In this document: positions 15,992 to 25,560 of the stretch, one piece after another
Layout of the letters: every line of letters begins with the position of its first letter
Numbering within the stretch: position 1 is the first letter of the stretch
Source of the DNA: Bacteroidales bacterium
GTDB taxonomy: Bacteria; Bacteroidota; Bacteroidia; Bacteroidales; UBA4417
DNA: 64,000 bases
Direction: 5' to 3'
NCBI GenBank assembly: GCA_016707785.1
Contig: JADJGZ010000001.1
Location: 310,001 to 374,000, forward strand
Program-made: the position numbers and the translations under genes
The notes under the pieces: generated by a model
The model's database searches: none
What the model was told of the DNA's origin: nothing
The model's input: the letters and a program-made list of their open reading frames with translations, nothing else

Positions 15992-18787
15992 ATGAATTTG
16001 ATTAAGTTCAATAATAATAATTCAGATAAAAGCCCTTCAGGTACACCAAGCCTTTCAAAGATTTTTTTCCTTATTTCTTTGTTTGTAGCTATGTTGACAG
16101 TTCTCTGCCTGATAACTTATATCGCTATTTCAGATTATCAACATTATAAAGCTGAAACTGAATCACTCAGGATTAAATTCCCTGAACAACAAAAGCATGA
16201 GCTTAAGTACAGGATTCTGGCTGCCAAGGATTATATTCATTTCGTTAGGACCCATTCCGTTGACTTTATCAATGCACATATTAATAATAAAATATCCAAG
16301 GCTATTGATTTATTCAACCGTGGAAAGATCATCACACCTGGTGAACCTTTGAAAATAAAACCCGAAATTGCAGATAGTCTTTACCTGTTATTTCTTACTT
16401 CCAAGTTACAGATAGCCATTTCAGATTCAACAGGTCAGCCTGTCTTTACCAGTGAACCCGATTCATCTGTTGAACTCACAAATAGTTCAATTTGGAAGAG
16501 ATATAAAGAGTTCAGCGCAACCTCCAAGTCCTCTCCAATTTTTGATGGCTGGAAATATTTTGCACAAAATAAACAGCCAAAATGTATTTCATTCGGTACT
16601 ATTCCTGGCAGTAACTTCCAACTTCATGCTGTTTACCAACTGTCTGATTCTACCAGTCTGATGCAGGAACTGGTATTGGATAGTCTTGTTACCATCAGGT
16701 ATGAAAATGGAGAATACATTTTCATCAATACTTTTGATGGATTTGGGTTGATCACTAAAGGTGTTTTGCAGCATATACCACTTAAAATTACTCAAGGACA
16801 GGATACAAACTGGATCAATATCTTTCAGAAAGAACTGGAGTTTGCCAATAGTCTTTCAGGTAATTACCTAAATTATTCCTGGGCAAAGGATTCTTCATCA
16901 GGTTATTCAGAAAAAGTATCCTATATATCCGGTATTGCTGATTGGAAATGGATTTTAGGAACAGGGATGCATACCAATGATATCCATCCCATCTTACAGG
17001 CCAGGAAAGCTGAACTCAGGCAATCGATGATTTCAAAATTTATCAGTCTGGTCATATTCATGATTGTATTGGTTCTCATCATATACTTCATTACCCGGTA
17101 TATAACCAATCTTTCATCGTCAAATATCAGGTTATTTGTAAAATTCTTCAAGAATGCATCTATAAACTTGCAGCAAATTGATGAGTCACAGATCCATTTC
17201 AGGGAATTTCAAACCCTGGCAAAAGCAGCCAACCATATGATCAGTGAGCGCGATCGTATTAAAACTGATTTAGAAACTGAACAAAGCAGGTTAAAGTATA
17301 TGATCGACTCTATTCCTGATATGATATTTTTCAAGGGTACTGATAGCCTTTTTGTTGGATGTAATAGGGCTTTTGAGAAATACATCGGAAAAAAATCTGC
17401 CGAAATCCGTGGTTTAACTGAATATGATCTTTTCTCAAAGGCACATGCTGATCTTTATACTGAAACAGACAGAAGGCTGATGAGTAACCTGGAACCTATC
17501 CGATCCACTGACTGGGTTACCTATCCAGATGGCAGGAAAGTATTGGCAGACACCTTAAAAACACTTTATTTTGATACAGAAGGAAAGGTTTTAGGAATTA
17601 TCGGCATAAGCCGGGATATTACTGAAATGGAGGAAACCAGGCAGCGATTGATCATGGCAAAAGAAAAAGCCGAAGAATCTGATCGGCTGAAGACTGCTTT
17701 TCTTGCTAATATGTCTCATGAGATTCGGACTCCCATGAATGCAATTATCGGATTCTCTGACCTGCTTTCCGATGAGGATCTTGCACCAGAGGACCGGGAA
17801 GATTTTATCTCAAAAATTAAATTATCCGGCGAATCATTAATGAATATCATCAATGACATTATTGATATTGCAAAAATTGAAGCCGGTCAACTTAAAATAA
17901 CTGATGCTGAATGCGATATAGATAAATTACTGGCAAACCTTTATGGTACATTCTCTGAAATAAAGAATAGAAGCCATAAGAGTGAACTGGAATTAAAACT
18001 TAATCTCCCTTCATCTGATACACCCCTGGTTACCATTGCAGACCCATTGCGATTGCACCAGGTTTTAACGAACCTTTTGAGTAATGCATTAAAATTTACC
18101 GAGTTCGGTCAGATTGAATTTGGCTATACCTTTAAGGATTCCATTATTCAGTTTTTTGTCCGTGATACGGGCATTGGGATATTGCGATCAAAGCAGCAGC
18201 TTTTGTTCCAACGTTTCAGTCAGCTGGATCAAAGCACAACCAGGAAATATGGAGGCACCGGACTTGGATTAGCTATCTCAAAGAATATTGTTGAATTGAT
18301 GGGAGGTTCTATCTGGCTTGAGTCGGAGCCCGGCCAAGGTTCACTTTTCCAGTTTACACTTCCTTACAGGGCTGTAGAAGTAGAAAATATAGCAGCATTT
18401 TCTGTTGACGATACCATTAACTGGAAGAATAAAAAGATTCTGATTGCGGAAGATATTGATCAAAATTACATCCTGATGGAAGCAGTTCTGAAGTTTACAC
18501 AGGTAACCCTTTTGCATGCGCCTAATGGACAGGTAGCCATTGATCTTGTTAAGGAACATTCTGACATCGATCTGATTCTTATGGATATCCAGCTTCCAGT
18601 TAAGACCGGTTATGAAGCCATTCAGGAAATCCTTCAGATATACCCTGAACTTCCTATCATCAGTTTTACTGCTTATGCATTACCCAGGGAAAAAGAGAAG
18701 AGCCTTGAAGCCGGTTGTGTTGATTTCCTTAATAAACCCATCAAACCCGACCAACTGTTGAACGTGATCAGGAAGTATATGAACTGA
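15992..18787 (+). CDS. Hybrid sensor histidine kinase: Cache-PAS-HisKA-HATPase-REC
   Basis: A membrane sensor of 931 residues from the ATG at 15992. A GTG at 15956 is in frame, but it overlaps a likely -7 box (TATATTCG, 15947-15954). After a first helix (IFFLISLFVAMLTVLCLITY) comes a periplasmic Cache-like domain ending WKWILGTGMHTNDI, then a second helix (FISLVIFMIVLVLIIYFITR). A PAS domain follows (MIDSIPDMIFFKGTDSLF), then HisKA with the phospho-His in FLANMSHEIRTPMNAIIGF (about 575), HATPase_c (LLSNALKFT, DTGIGI, GGTGLGLAI) and a C-terminal receiver with Asp in LILMDIQLP (about 863) and Lys in FLNKPIK. No response regulator or DNA-binding domain is nearby, so output and ligand are unknown. 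Confidence 0.93.
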   Translation: MNLIKFNNNNSDKSPSGTPSLSKIFFLISLFVAMLTVLCLITYIAISDYQHYKAETESLRIKFPEQQKHELKYRILAAKDYIHFVRTHSVDFINAHINNKISKAIDLFNRGKIITPGEPLKIKPEIADSLYLLFLTSKLQIAISDSTGQPVFTSEPDSSVELTNSSIWKRYKEFSATSKSSPIFDGWKYFAQNKQPKCISFGTIPGSNFQLHAVYQLSDSTSLMQELVLDSLVTIRYENGEYIFINTFDGFGLITKGVLQHIPLKITQGQDTNWINIFQKELEFANSLSGNYLNYSWAKDSSSGYSEKVSYISGIADWKWILGTGMHTNDIHPILQARKAELRQSMISKFISLVIFMIVLVLIIYFITRYITNLSSSNIRLFVKFFKNASINLQQIDESQIHFREFQTLAKAANHMISERDRIKTDLETEQSRLKYMIDSIPDMIFFKGTDSLFVGCNRAFEKYIGKKSAEIRGLTEYDLFSKAHADLYTETDRRLMSNLEPIRSTDWVTYPDGRKVLADTLKTLYFDTEGKVLGIIGISRDITEMEETRQRLIMAKEKAEESDRLKTAFLANMSHEIRTPMNAIIGFSDLLSDEDLAPEDREDFISKIKLSGESLMNIINDIIDIAKIEAGQLKITDAECDIDKLLANLYGTFSEIKNRSHKSELELKLNLPSSDTPLVTIADPLRLHQVLTNLLSNALKFTEFGQIEFGYTFKDSIIQFFVRDTGIGILRSKQQLLFQRFSQLDQSTTRKYGGTGLGLAISKNIVELMGGSIWLESEPGQGSLFQFTLPYRAVEVENIAAFSVDDTINWKNKKILIAEDIDQNYILMEAVLKFTQVTLLHAPNGQVAIDLVKEHSDIDLILMDIQLPVKTGYEAIQEILQIYPELPIISFTAYALPREKEKSLEAGCVDFLNKPIKPDQLLNVIRKYMN

Positions 18788-18851
18788 TAATAGGGATTAG
18801 TATTTTGTGATACTGTCCTTTCCTTTGAAATTCCATTCTTTTAAAAAAAAG

Positions 18852-18890
18852 TATCCCGGGAAAATTGATAAAATCAACATTCCCGGGATA
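18852..18890. terminator. Bidirectional terminator
   Basis: TATCCCGGGAA (18852-18862) and TTCCCGGGATA (18880-18890) form an 11-bp perfect stem between the kinase and the convergent DUF1015 gene. An A run precedes it and TTAAATAATA follows, so it may act on both strands. Confidence 0.75.
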
Positions 18891-18912
18891 TTAAATAATA
18901 GGATGATCCTTA

Positions 18913-20163
18913 TCAATCAAGTGAATGAACCACTAATCCACTTCTTAGCTTTGGCTCGAACCAGGTTGTTTTAGGAGGCATTATATTACCGGTATCTGCA
19001 ATATCTATCAGTTGTTTCATAGAAACCGGATATAAGGCAAAAGCAGCCACATGGTCTCCTTTATCTACCCTTTTACTCAGTTCTGATAAACCTCTTATTC
19101 CGCCTACGAAATCAATTCTTTTAGAAGTGCGAAGATCTTTGATATCCAGAATGGGTTCGAGGATGAGATTGGATAAAATGGTGACATCCAGAATACCAAT
19201 AGGATCAGCATCGTTGTAATGCCCGGGTTTGGCAGTGAGTGAGTACCATTCGCCTCCCAGGTACATTGAAAAGTTGTGAAGTCCAGAAGGTTTATAAATT
19301 TCTTTACCGGAGTGTTTGATAATGAAAACATCCTCCAGTTTGGAAAGAAATTCATCTGTACTCAATCCATTGAGGTCTTTGACAAGCCTGTTATAATCAA
19401 TGATTTTCAGCTGATTATCCGGGAATAAAACAGACATGAAGTAATTATATTCTTCCTTTCCTGTATGAGAAGGATTGTTTTGTTTTTTCTCCAGTCCGAC
19501 CCTGGCAGCCGCAGCTGTTCGGTGATGGCCGTCTGCAACATAAATACTGGGGATTTCTTTTTCAAAGATTTCTACTATCCTGTTGATGGTATTTTTATCA
19601 TTGATAATCCAGAAGTGATGCCCGAATCCATCATCTGAAATAAAATCATATACAGCTGCTTCCTTTGTTACAATCGCAGCCACCATACTATCTATTTCAG
19701 GATTGGACGGATAGGAAAAAAAGACTGGTTCCACATTTGCATTTGTGATCCTGACATGGATCATTCTGTCTTCCTCTTTATCTTTCCTGGTAAGTTCATG
19801 CTTTTTAATGTGATTATTGAAGTAATCTTCAATATGCGTACAACCTACGATACCATACTGGGTCCGTCCATCCATGGTCTGAGCATATATGTATAACTTT
19901 TCTGCCTCATCCTGTATCAGCCAGCCATTCTTTTTAAAGGACCGGAAATTTTCGACCACTTTATCATAAACCTCCTGGCTATGTTCATCAATTCCAACTG
20001 GAAGGTCAATTTCAGCTTTAGTGACATGAAGCAATGAATATGGATTTCCATCGGCTTCAATGCGAGCTTCATCTGAGTTCAGCACATCATAAGGACGTGA
20101 GGCTAATTGTTTTACCAGCTGTACCGGAGGGCGCAATCCCCTGAAAGGTTTAACTATTGACAT
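18913..20163 (-). CDS. DUF1015 family protein linked to serine synthesis genes
   Basis: A 416-residue cytoplasmic protein of the DUF1015 family. It opens MSIVKPFRGLRPPVQLVKQL with ASRPYDVLNSDEAR, the standard N-terminus, and carries the conserved YVADGHHRTAAAARVGLEKK (about residues 206-225). The DGHHR motif is also found in the ParB-like free serine kinase SerK, so a role in serine or phosphoserine metabolism is a reasonable inference, strengthened by serA and serC lying upstream on the same strand. A small four-helix-bundle gene and an inverted repeat separate them here. The biochemical function is not established. Length is normal for the family. Confidence 0.88.
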   Translation of the reverse strand: MSIVKPFRGLRPPVQLVKQLASRPYDVLNSDEARIEADGNPYSLLHVTKAEIDLPVGIDEHSQEVYDKVVENFRSFKKNGWLIQDEAEKLYIYAQTMDGRTQYGIVGCTHIEDYFNNHIKKHELTRKDKEEDRMIHVRITNANVEPVFFSYPSNPEIDSMVAAIVTKEAAVYDFISDDGFGHHFWIINDKNTINRIVEIFEKEIPSIYVADGHHRTAAAARVGLEKKQNNPSHTGKEEYNYFMSVLFPDNQLKIIDYNRLVKDLNGLSTDEFLSKLEDVFIIKHSGKEIYKPSGLHNFSMYLGGEWYSLTAKPGHYNDADPIGILDVTILSNLILEPILDIKDLRTSKRIDFVGGIRGLSELSKRVDKGDHVAAFALYPVSMKQLIDIADTGNIMPPKTTWFEPKLRSGLVVHSLD

Positions 20164-20357
20164 GGTATTACAGGTTAATTATTAATTAGGACATTGTTTT
20201 TCAACACTATAGACTGGTATAAAAAATATTTTGGGCAGATTGAATAAAGCTGCAAAATAATAAAAACCGGCACAATGTGACTTGAACCGGTTAGAAATTA
20301 TAAAGATTTTTTTCAGAAATATTTGATCTGAAAATGTCAGGTCATTGAAGGACAGGA

Positions 20358-20768
20358 TCAATCGTCATCGGTATCGACTATACCGGCTGATCTTTGCAAT
20401 GATCCAATTAATGCTCCCAGCATTTTGGTCATTTCCATTAATTGATGCCTTGACTCATCTTGTTCAACTGTTGAAATAAGCTTTTGTTTTTCAGCGAGTG
20501 AGGTGTGTACTACACATTCCCTGACCGAACTTTTGGCCATTTTGAGATAATAAATAAACTGGCTTTTGTTCCTGGCTGAACCTTCCGCTATATGGAGGGC
20601 AATAGCCTGGGCAGAGTCGTAATATCTTTTAGACAGGGAAGAATGTCCATTCTCGGAGAATATACTTACCTTCTTATAAACCCAATCAATATAATCAAGT
20701 GCTTTGTGATAGACCCTGAGGTCTTCAAAGCGAAAAAATGTTGTAGTTTTTTCAAGATCAGTCTCCAT
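20358..20768 (-). CDS. Four-helix-bundle protein (23S rRNA intervening-sequence type)
   Basis: A 136-residue protein of the small four-helix-bundle family first seen in intervening sequences of 23S rRNA genes. FRFEDLRVYHKALDYIDWVY is the usual first helix (F-x-DL-x-V-x-x-A), and ALHIAEGSARNKSQFIYYLK is the conserved IAEG...F...L motif of the middle helices. The tail (IVDTDDD) is acidic. Many copies occur alone in Bacteroidota genomes, as here, with no rRNA gene around. Function is unknown; relatives bind nucleic acid in diversity-generating retroelements. It sits between serA and DUF1015, next to a long inverted repeat. Confidence 0.88.
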   Translation of the reverse strand: METDLEKTTTFFRFEDLRVYHKALDYIDWVYKKVSIFSENGHSSLSKRYYDSAQAIALHIAEGSARNKSQFIYYLKMAKSSVRECVVHTSLAEKQKLISTVEQDESRHQLMEMTKMLGALIGSLQRSAGIVDTDDD

Positions 20769-20879
20769 GTTAATTAAAATTTAAGTTTGATGGGTTTTTG
20801 GTAACATCCGAAAATACTAATACGCAGATTTGGTAATAAAAACATGCTAATATAAAGAAAAAAATAAATAAAATAATTC

Positions 20880-20990
20880 AAGGCAACCTGATTTCTTTGT
20901 TTTTTTTAAAAATCTAGAGTTTCTTATTTCACGAACATCGCAAAACAAAAGAAAAAAAAACTTCTATTCTATTGGAAATCAGGTTGCCTT
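20880..20990. repeat. Perfect 16-bp inverted repeat bracketing 79 AT-rich bases
   Basis: AAGGCAACCTGATTTC (20880-20895) and GAAATCAGGTTGCCTT (20975-20990) are exact reverse complements. The interior has a T-rich run (TTTGTTTTTTTT) on one side and an A-rich run (CAAAACAAAAGAAAAAAAAA) on the other, which extend the pairing imperfectly. It could be a long hairpin after serA or a short mobile-element remnant. I see no convincing target-site duplication. Confidence 0.8.
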
Positions 20991-21026
20991 ATTACACTTT
21001 TTAATCAAAATACCCGAGGTCGTCTA

Positions 21027-21950
21027 CTATTTATTGACCTGGAATGATTTGTCACCCTTTTCAAAGAAATCAACTATTTGGTTGGCAGCAGCTAATCCGG
21101 CATTATTATTTGCTTCAGAAGTCTGTGCCCCGATTTTCTTAGGGGTAAAGAAGAACCTCCCGGAAAATGTTTCAGCAATCATCGATTTACAATCGGGTTC
21201 CACATCAGAATAGTATTTAAAATCAGGCCTGTCTGTGAAAATCTTAACCAGAGATTCTTCATCAACAACTTCCTTTCTGGCGGTATTTACCAGGGTAGCA
21301 CCTTTAGGCATTTTTGAAAGGAGGTCGTAATTGATAGACTTCTTGGTATTAGCATTTGCCGGCATATGCAGAGAAATATACTGACATGTCTGGTATAATT
21401 CATTGGCCGTTGCCATCCAGTGGATTCCTTCTGCATTCATGGTTTCTTCTGATACAAATGGATCGTAGGCATAAACTTCCATTCCAAATCCTTTGGCAAT
21501 GGTTGCTACGGCTTTTCCAACATATCCGAAGGCATGTAAACCCAGTTTTTTCCCTTTCAATTCAGTACCTGAGGTGCCATTATAATTGTTACGGGCAGCC
21601 ATTACCATCATACCAATTGCGAGTTCTGCAACGGCATTTGAATTCTGACCGGGGGTATTCATTGCGACTACTCCTTGTTTTGTTGCGGATTCAAGATCAA
21701 TATTGTCATAACCAGCTCCTGCCCGAACAACAATCTTTACTTTTTTGGATGCTTCAAGTACATCTTTATCGACAATATCGCTACGGATGATGATGGCATC
21801 GGCTTCTGCAGCAGCAGCAATTAAATCTGATTTCAGAGTATAGTTCTCCAGTAGCAGTAACTCATACCCGGCATTATCAATAATCTTGCGGATACCTTCT
21901 ACTGCAACTTTGGCAAAAGGTTTTTCTGTTGCAACTAAAATCTTTCTCAT
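21027..21950 (-). CDS. serA: D-3-phosphoglycerate dehydrogenase, short type with active-site Lys
   Basis: A 307-residue NAD-dependent dehydrogenase that oxidises 3-phosphoglycerate to 3-phosphohydroxypyruvate, first step of serine synthesis. The substrate-binding VVRAGAGYDNIDLESATKQG and NTPGQNSNAVAELAIGMM, and the dinucleotide loop GLHAFGYVGKAVA, are present. There is no C-terminal ACT domain, so allosteric serine control of the usual kind is absent. The place of the catalytic His (TPHIGA in most enzymes) is taken by Lys: FFTPKKIGAQTSEAN, about residue 270. This matches the type IIIK enzymes described for Entamoeba and Bacteroidota. It follows serC by 58 bases. Confidence 0.93.
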   Translation of the reverse strand: MRKILVATEKPFAKVAVEGIRKIIDNAGYELLLLENYTLKSDLIAAAAEADAIIIRSDIVDKDVLEASKKVKIVVRAGAGYDNIDLESATKQGVVAMNTPGQNSNAVAELAIGMMVMAARNNYNGTSGTELKGKKLGLHAFGYVGKAVATIAKGFGMEVYAYDPFVSEETMNAEGIHWMATANELYQTCQYISLHMPANANTKKSINYDLLSKMPKGATLVNTARKEVVDEESLVKIFTDRPDFKYYSDVEPDCKSMIAETFSGRFFFTPKKIGAQTSEANNNAGLAAANQIVDFFEKGDKSFQVNK

Positions 21951-22008
21951 AGGTATGTTTTTAGTGTAAGAATGGACATTTAACCATTAACTGTCCGGAT
22001 CAAATCAA

Positions 22009-23079
22009 TTAAGCGTGGATATTCTCAAATTCATTCATACAATCGACCAATGCCTGGACACTTTCAATAGGTAGTGCATTGTAAGCTGAAGCCCTGAAAC
22101 CTCCAACTGACCGATGGCCTTTGATACCAATCATTCCTTTGGTTTTGGCGAATTCCATGAAAGCGTCTTCCTTATCGGCATACTTTTCTTTCATGACAAA
22201 GCAAATATTCATGATTGAACGGGCTTCCTTCACGGCGGTACCGACAAACATCCTGCTATTATCAATGGCATTATACAGAAGGTTGGCCTTTGCATTGTCA
22301 AGCTCTTCCATTTTCTTTACACCACCCATATCCTTTACCCATTTAAGGGTTTCCTTTAAAGTGTAGATATTAATACAAGGAGGTGTGTTGAACATAGATC
22401 CTTCTTTAATATGTGTGCGATAATCAAGCATAGTAGGAATAACCCTTTCAACTTTGCCCAGCATATCTTCACGAACAATAACGAAAGTAACACCAGCAGG
22501 ACCTGCATTTTTCTGCGCGCCACCATAAATCATGGCATATTTTGAAACATCAACCGGACGGCTTAGGATATCGCTCGACATATCAGCAATCAATGGAACC
22601 TTACAATCAAAATCTGTTCTGATTTCTGTCCCATAAATCGTATTATTGGTAGTGATATGGAAATAATCTGCGTCTGCAGGAACTTCCCATCCCTGGGGAA
22701 TATATGTGAAGTTTTTATCAGAAGATGAGCCCACAACAGCTACTTCTCCAAATAATTTAGCTTCCTTAATAGCTTTCTTTGCCCAAACACCTGTCTCCAG
22801 GTAGGCAGCTTTCTTGTTCATAAAATTGAAAGGCACCATGCAGAACTGAAGACTGGCTCCACCTCCAAGGAAGAGAACCTGATAACCTTCAGGAATATTT
22901 AGTACTTCTTTAAAGAGACTAACTGCTTCATCCATTACAGCCTGGAAATCTTTGCTTCTATGAGAAATCTCCAGAATTGACATCCCAATTCCATTGAAAT
23001 CAAGAATTGCTTTGGCAGTATTCTCAATAGCCACCTGGGGAAGGATACATGGACCGGCATTAAAATTGTGTTTTTTCAT
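22009..23079 (-). CDS. serC: Phosphoserine aminotransferase
   Basis: A 356-residue class V aminotransferase that converts 3-phosphohydroxypyruvate and glutamate to O-phosphoserine; it can also act in PLP synthesis. The opening [20 protein letters not shown], the [20 protein letters not shown] loop and [20 protein letters not shown], with the PLP lysine (about 189), are SerC signatures. [20 protein letters not shown] closes the phosphate-binding site. It leads the serC-serA pair and has a strong promoter at 23182-23211. No phosphoserine phosphatase (serB) lies in the window. Confidence 0.96.
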   Translation of the reverse strand: MKKHNFNAGPCILPQVAIENTAKAILDFNGIGMSILEISHRSKDFQAVMDEAVSLFKEVLNIPEGYQVLFLGGGASLQFCMVPFNFMNKKAAYLETGVWAKKAIKEAKLFGEVAVVGSSSDKNFTYIPQGWEVPADADYFHITTNNTIYGTEIRTDFDCKVPLIADMSSDILSRPVDVSKYAMIYGGAQKNAGPAGVTFVIVREDMLGKVERVIPTMLDYRTHIKEGSMFNTPPCINIYTLKETLKWVKDMGGVKKMEELDNAKANLLYNAIDNSRMFVGTAVKEARSIMNICFVMKEKYADKEDAFMEFAKTKGMIGIKGHRSVGGFRASAYNALPIESVQALVDCMNEFENIHA

Positions 23080-23181
23080 ACGAAAAAGGTTTAGTTAATT
23101 CTTTAAAAAGTTATTATTCTGTGAGTTGACTAACAATCAAAAATAACTGTTACTCTTATAGATACCTTCTGAATCTTGATA

Positions 23182-23211
23182 CAAAGCTATAAAACAAATA
23201 ATTCATTCAAA
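23182..23211 (-). promoter_or_regulatory. Promoter of serC-serA
   Basis: On the minus strand TTTG (23211-23208) and TAGCTTTG (23189-23182) are separated by 18 bases, matching both Bacteroidota promoter boxes. The 5' leader would be about 98 bases. Confidence 0.65.
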
Positions 23212-23366
23212 AAAAAATCAGATACTTTTTATACTCATTCCTGGAAGGTTTGCGAAAGCAATTCTGAATAGAAAAAGTTATCCCGGAAAGAAGTCTTGCA
23301 AACCCTTTCAAATTCAGCATTTCCAATCGAAATGAAGATTAGAAACAAGCCTTTAAAACATGAAAA

Positions 23367-24275
23367 TCATCTCGTTTTGGCTTTCTTTCCGGGAGCTTGG
23401 AGGGTTGGATTCTCAACCATAATATCTTCTGCCAGAACCCAGTATCCTTCTTTAAAAATATAAGCATCATATGTATCTCCAGCAGGGACATAAAACCTTC
23501 CTATTCCTGTCAAACTAGGATCCATTGGTGCCAGTCGGTCCATTACTATCATCCATTCAGGTACTTCCCTGGTTCGACGCCCTTTCTGAACCATCAATTT
23601 CTGGTAATCATACCTTAATAATGCATTTGCATTTTCAGCATACTCAATGAGAACCCTTGATTTTAATCCTTCCTTGGTTTTAAAAACAGCTTCACCAAGA
23701 AAAGGAGTGCCTGAATCATCAAAGCTTAGAATATCAATTATTTTGAAATTTGAGGTCGCATTATGTCCATCCCAACCTAACAGTGTATAATAGGTTCTAT
23801 GATTGTAAGACTTTTCGACAAGAGAATAATATATGGCACCATACCATTGATCCAGGGGAATCTTCTCCTTTGGAAATCCGGTAAGGTTGGATTCTCCTGA
23901 CTTCATCAAAACGATATTACCCCTTTCTGTCAGCAGAATACCATTATAATGAAAGAATCCTTCTGAAAGTGGAACATTCCAGGTAAAAAGCCTGAAGCGG
24001 GAGTCTTTGTCCTTGAGTTTTGATATTCCTTTCAGCGAATCAAATGGATATTCAAAGGCTCCTTCCGAAGATAGCACAGCCATGAGTTTATTTGTCATTT
24101 TCTCATTAAGCTGTAGTTTTACAGAGTCACTTTTAGTTTTCCATAGTTGAGTCCCCATTTTCACCAACGTGTCTTCCTGCTGCTGAAATTCGCCTGGAAT
24201 CTGAGCCTTTAAAGATTTATGGCCTGAAATAACAAGCAAGAATATGATTAGAATGAAGCTGTTTTTTAAACTCAT
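23367..24275 (-). CDS. Secreted protein of unknown function
   Basis: A 302-residue protein with a signal peptide (NSFILIIFLLVISGHKSLKA, cleavage likely after LKAQ). The mature part is mostly beta, with SRFRLFTWNVPLSEGFFHYN, IYYSLVEKSYNHRTYYTLLG and GWDGHNATSNFKIIDILSF. I recall similar uncharacterised exported proteins in Bacteroidota, but no domain name can be given with confidence. There is no T9SS sorting domain and no lipobox, so it is probably periplasmic. A -7 box (TACTTTTG on the minus strand, 24306-24299) lies just upstream. It is divergent from the acyl-CoA reductase gene and shares no clear pathway with its neighbours. Confidence 0.8.
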   Translation of the reverse strand: MSLKNSFILIIFLLVISGHKSLKAQIPGEFQQQEDTLVKMGTQLWKTKSDSVKLQLNEKMTNKLMAVLSSEGAFEYPFDSLKGISKLKDKDSRFRLFTWNVPLSEGFFHYNGILLTERGNIVLMKSGESNLTGFPKEKIPLDQWYGAIYYSLVEKSYNHRTYYTLLGWDGHNATSNFKIIDILSFDDSGTPFLGEAVFKTKEGLKSRVLIEYAENANALLRYDYQKLMVQKGRRTREVPEWMIVMDRLAPMDPSLTGIGRFYVPAGDTYDAYIFKEGYWVLAEDIMVENPTLQAPGKKAKTR

Positions 24276-24463
24276 AAGTATTGTAATGAATTATCATACA
24301 AAAGTATACGATTAAGCGGTAATTTTGCTATCCAAATCGCCTGATGCAAGCCCGGTACCCGGATTCAGGGAGAAGTTACTGATTATCAATCCTTCCGGTT
24401 TGAAGATTACTGTTGAATATTAACAAAGTCTCTTAAAAGGAAGACCCATAAACACCTCAAAAT

Positions 24464-25525
24464 ATGACAACAGTTCCAACCCTGGAAAATAGAATTCAGA
24501 GTTTCGTTCGCCTGGGCACCATTATTAAAGAGTACTACCTTGGCATTCTTTCAGGGACATCAAATGAATGTGTTATACTGGATTCTGCAATCGCTAAGGC
24601 ATCCCTTATGAATCCCTGGTTTACAGGTACCAACATCCATTTTGCGATGTCAACATGGGCTGAAACACTCACAGAATCGAATTTGCAGCAATGGATATTT
24701 CCCTATAGCGGGTCAATGGATCCGGTTGTGATGAAAAAAATTGCTGTAATCATGGCTGGAAACATTCCCCTGGTGGGCATGCATGATTACTTATGTATAC
24801 TTCTTTCAGGAAATAAATTCATTGGGAAACTTTCAAGGAATGATTCCATTCTTTTGCCAGCGATTCATGAACTTCTTTGCACCATCGAACCAGGGTTTAT
24901 TCAAATGGTAGAATTTGAAAATGAAAAGCTGAAAGGGTATGATGCTGTGATTGCTACTGGCAGCAATAATACTGCCCGCTATTTTGAGTATTATTTTGCA
25001 GATGTTCCTCATATTATAAGGAAAACCAGGAATGGGGTAGCCATTATACAAGGTAATGAGACGGAGAAGGATTTGCAGGCATTAGGAATTGATATTTGCC
25101 AGTTCTTCGGATTAGGCTGCAGAAGTATCTCAAAAGTTTACCTGCCCCGTGGATATAATCCTCAATTGATCCTGGAGGCCTGTACTTCATTTTCAGCACT
25201 TCTCAATGATCACCATAAGTATATGAATAACTACATTTATCAAAAGACGATTCTTCAGATGAACCTGGCTTACTTTTATGACAATGGCACCCTTATTATG
25301 GTTGAAAATGATGCTTTTGCTTCACCGGTTTCCGTTGTAAATTTCGGCTATTATGACAGTATTGAGGTGCTGGATACTTTCCTTGAAGCAGAAAGCTCCA
25401 ATATTCAGTGTATTGTAATGGCCGGACATCCGGATGGTAAAACAGAGCCGGGAACCTCCCAGAAACCAGCATTATGGGAGTATGCAGATGGAGTAGATAC
25501 ATTAAAATTCCTCATTGGACTATGA
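24464..25525 (+). CDS. LuxC-like acyl-CoA reductase
   Basis: A 353-residue protein of the acyl-CoA reductase (LuxC) branch of the aldehyde dehydrogenase superfamily, expected to reduce an acyl-CoA or acyl-thioester to an aldehyde with NADPH. KIAVIMAGNIPLVGMHDYLC and LLSGNKFIGKLSRNDSILLP resemble the cofactor-binding region, VIATGSNNTARYFEYYF the next conserved block, and DICQFFGLGCRSISKVYLP carries the likely catalytic Cys. It is shorter than LuxC of luminous bacteria but matches the single-domain form common in Bacteroidota. No luxD/E-like partner is beside it. A -7 box (TAATTTTG, 24320-24327) lies far upstream. Confidence 0.85.
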   Translation: MTTVPTLENRIQSFVRLGTIIKEYYLGILSGTSNECVILDSAIAKASLMNPWFTGTNIHFAMSTWAETLTESNLQQWIFPYSGSMDPVVMKKIAVIMAGNIPLVGMHDYLCILLSGNKFIGKLSRNDSILLPAIHELLCTIEPGFIQMVEFENEKLKGYDAVIATGSNNTARYFEYYFADVPHIIRKTRNGVAIIQGNETEKDLQALGIDICQFFGLGCRSISKVYLPRGYNPQLILEACTSFSALLNDHHKYMNNYIYQKTILQMNLAYFYDNGTLIMVENDAFASPVSVVNFGYYDSIEVLDTFLEAESSNIQCIVMAGHPDGKTEPGTSQKPALWEYADGVDTLKFLIGL

Positions 25526-25560
25526 TTTCAATGCTTCTTTGCAAGAAAATTCCAACAATA

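Noticed and set aside
20358..20768. Possible rRNA intervening sequence, from the four-helix-bundle protein
   Set aside because: No 23S rRNA sequence flanks the gene; it is one of the many free-standing copies.
21356..21790. 144-residue plus-strand frame inside serA
   Set aside because: Antisense to a well-conserved enzyme; the low-complexity Leu/Arg/Gln product has no domain.
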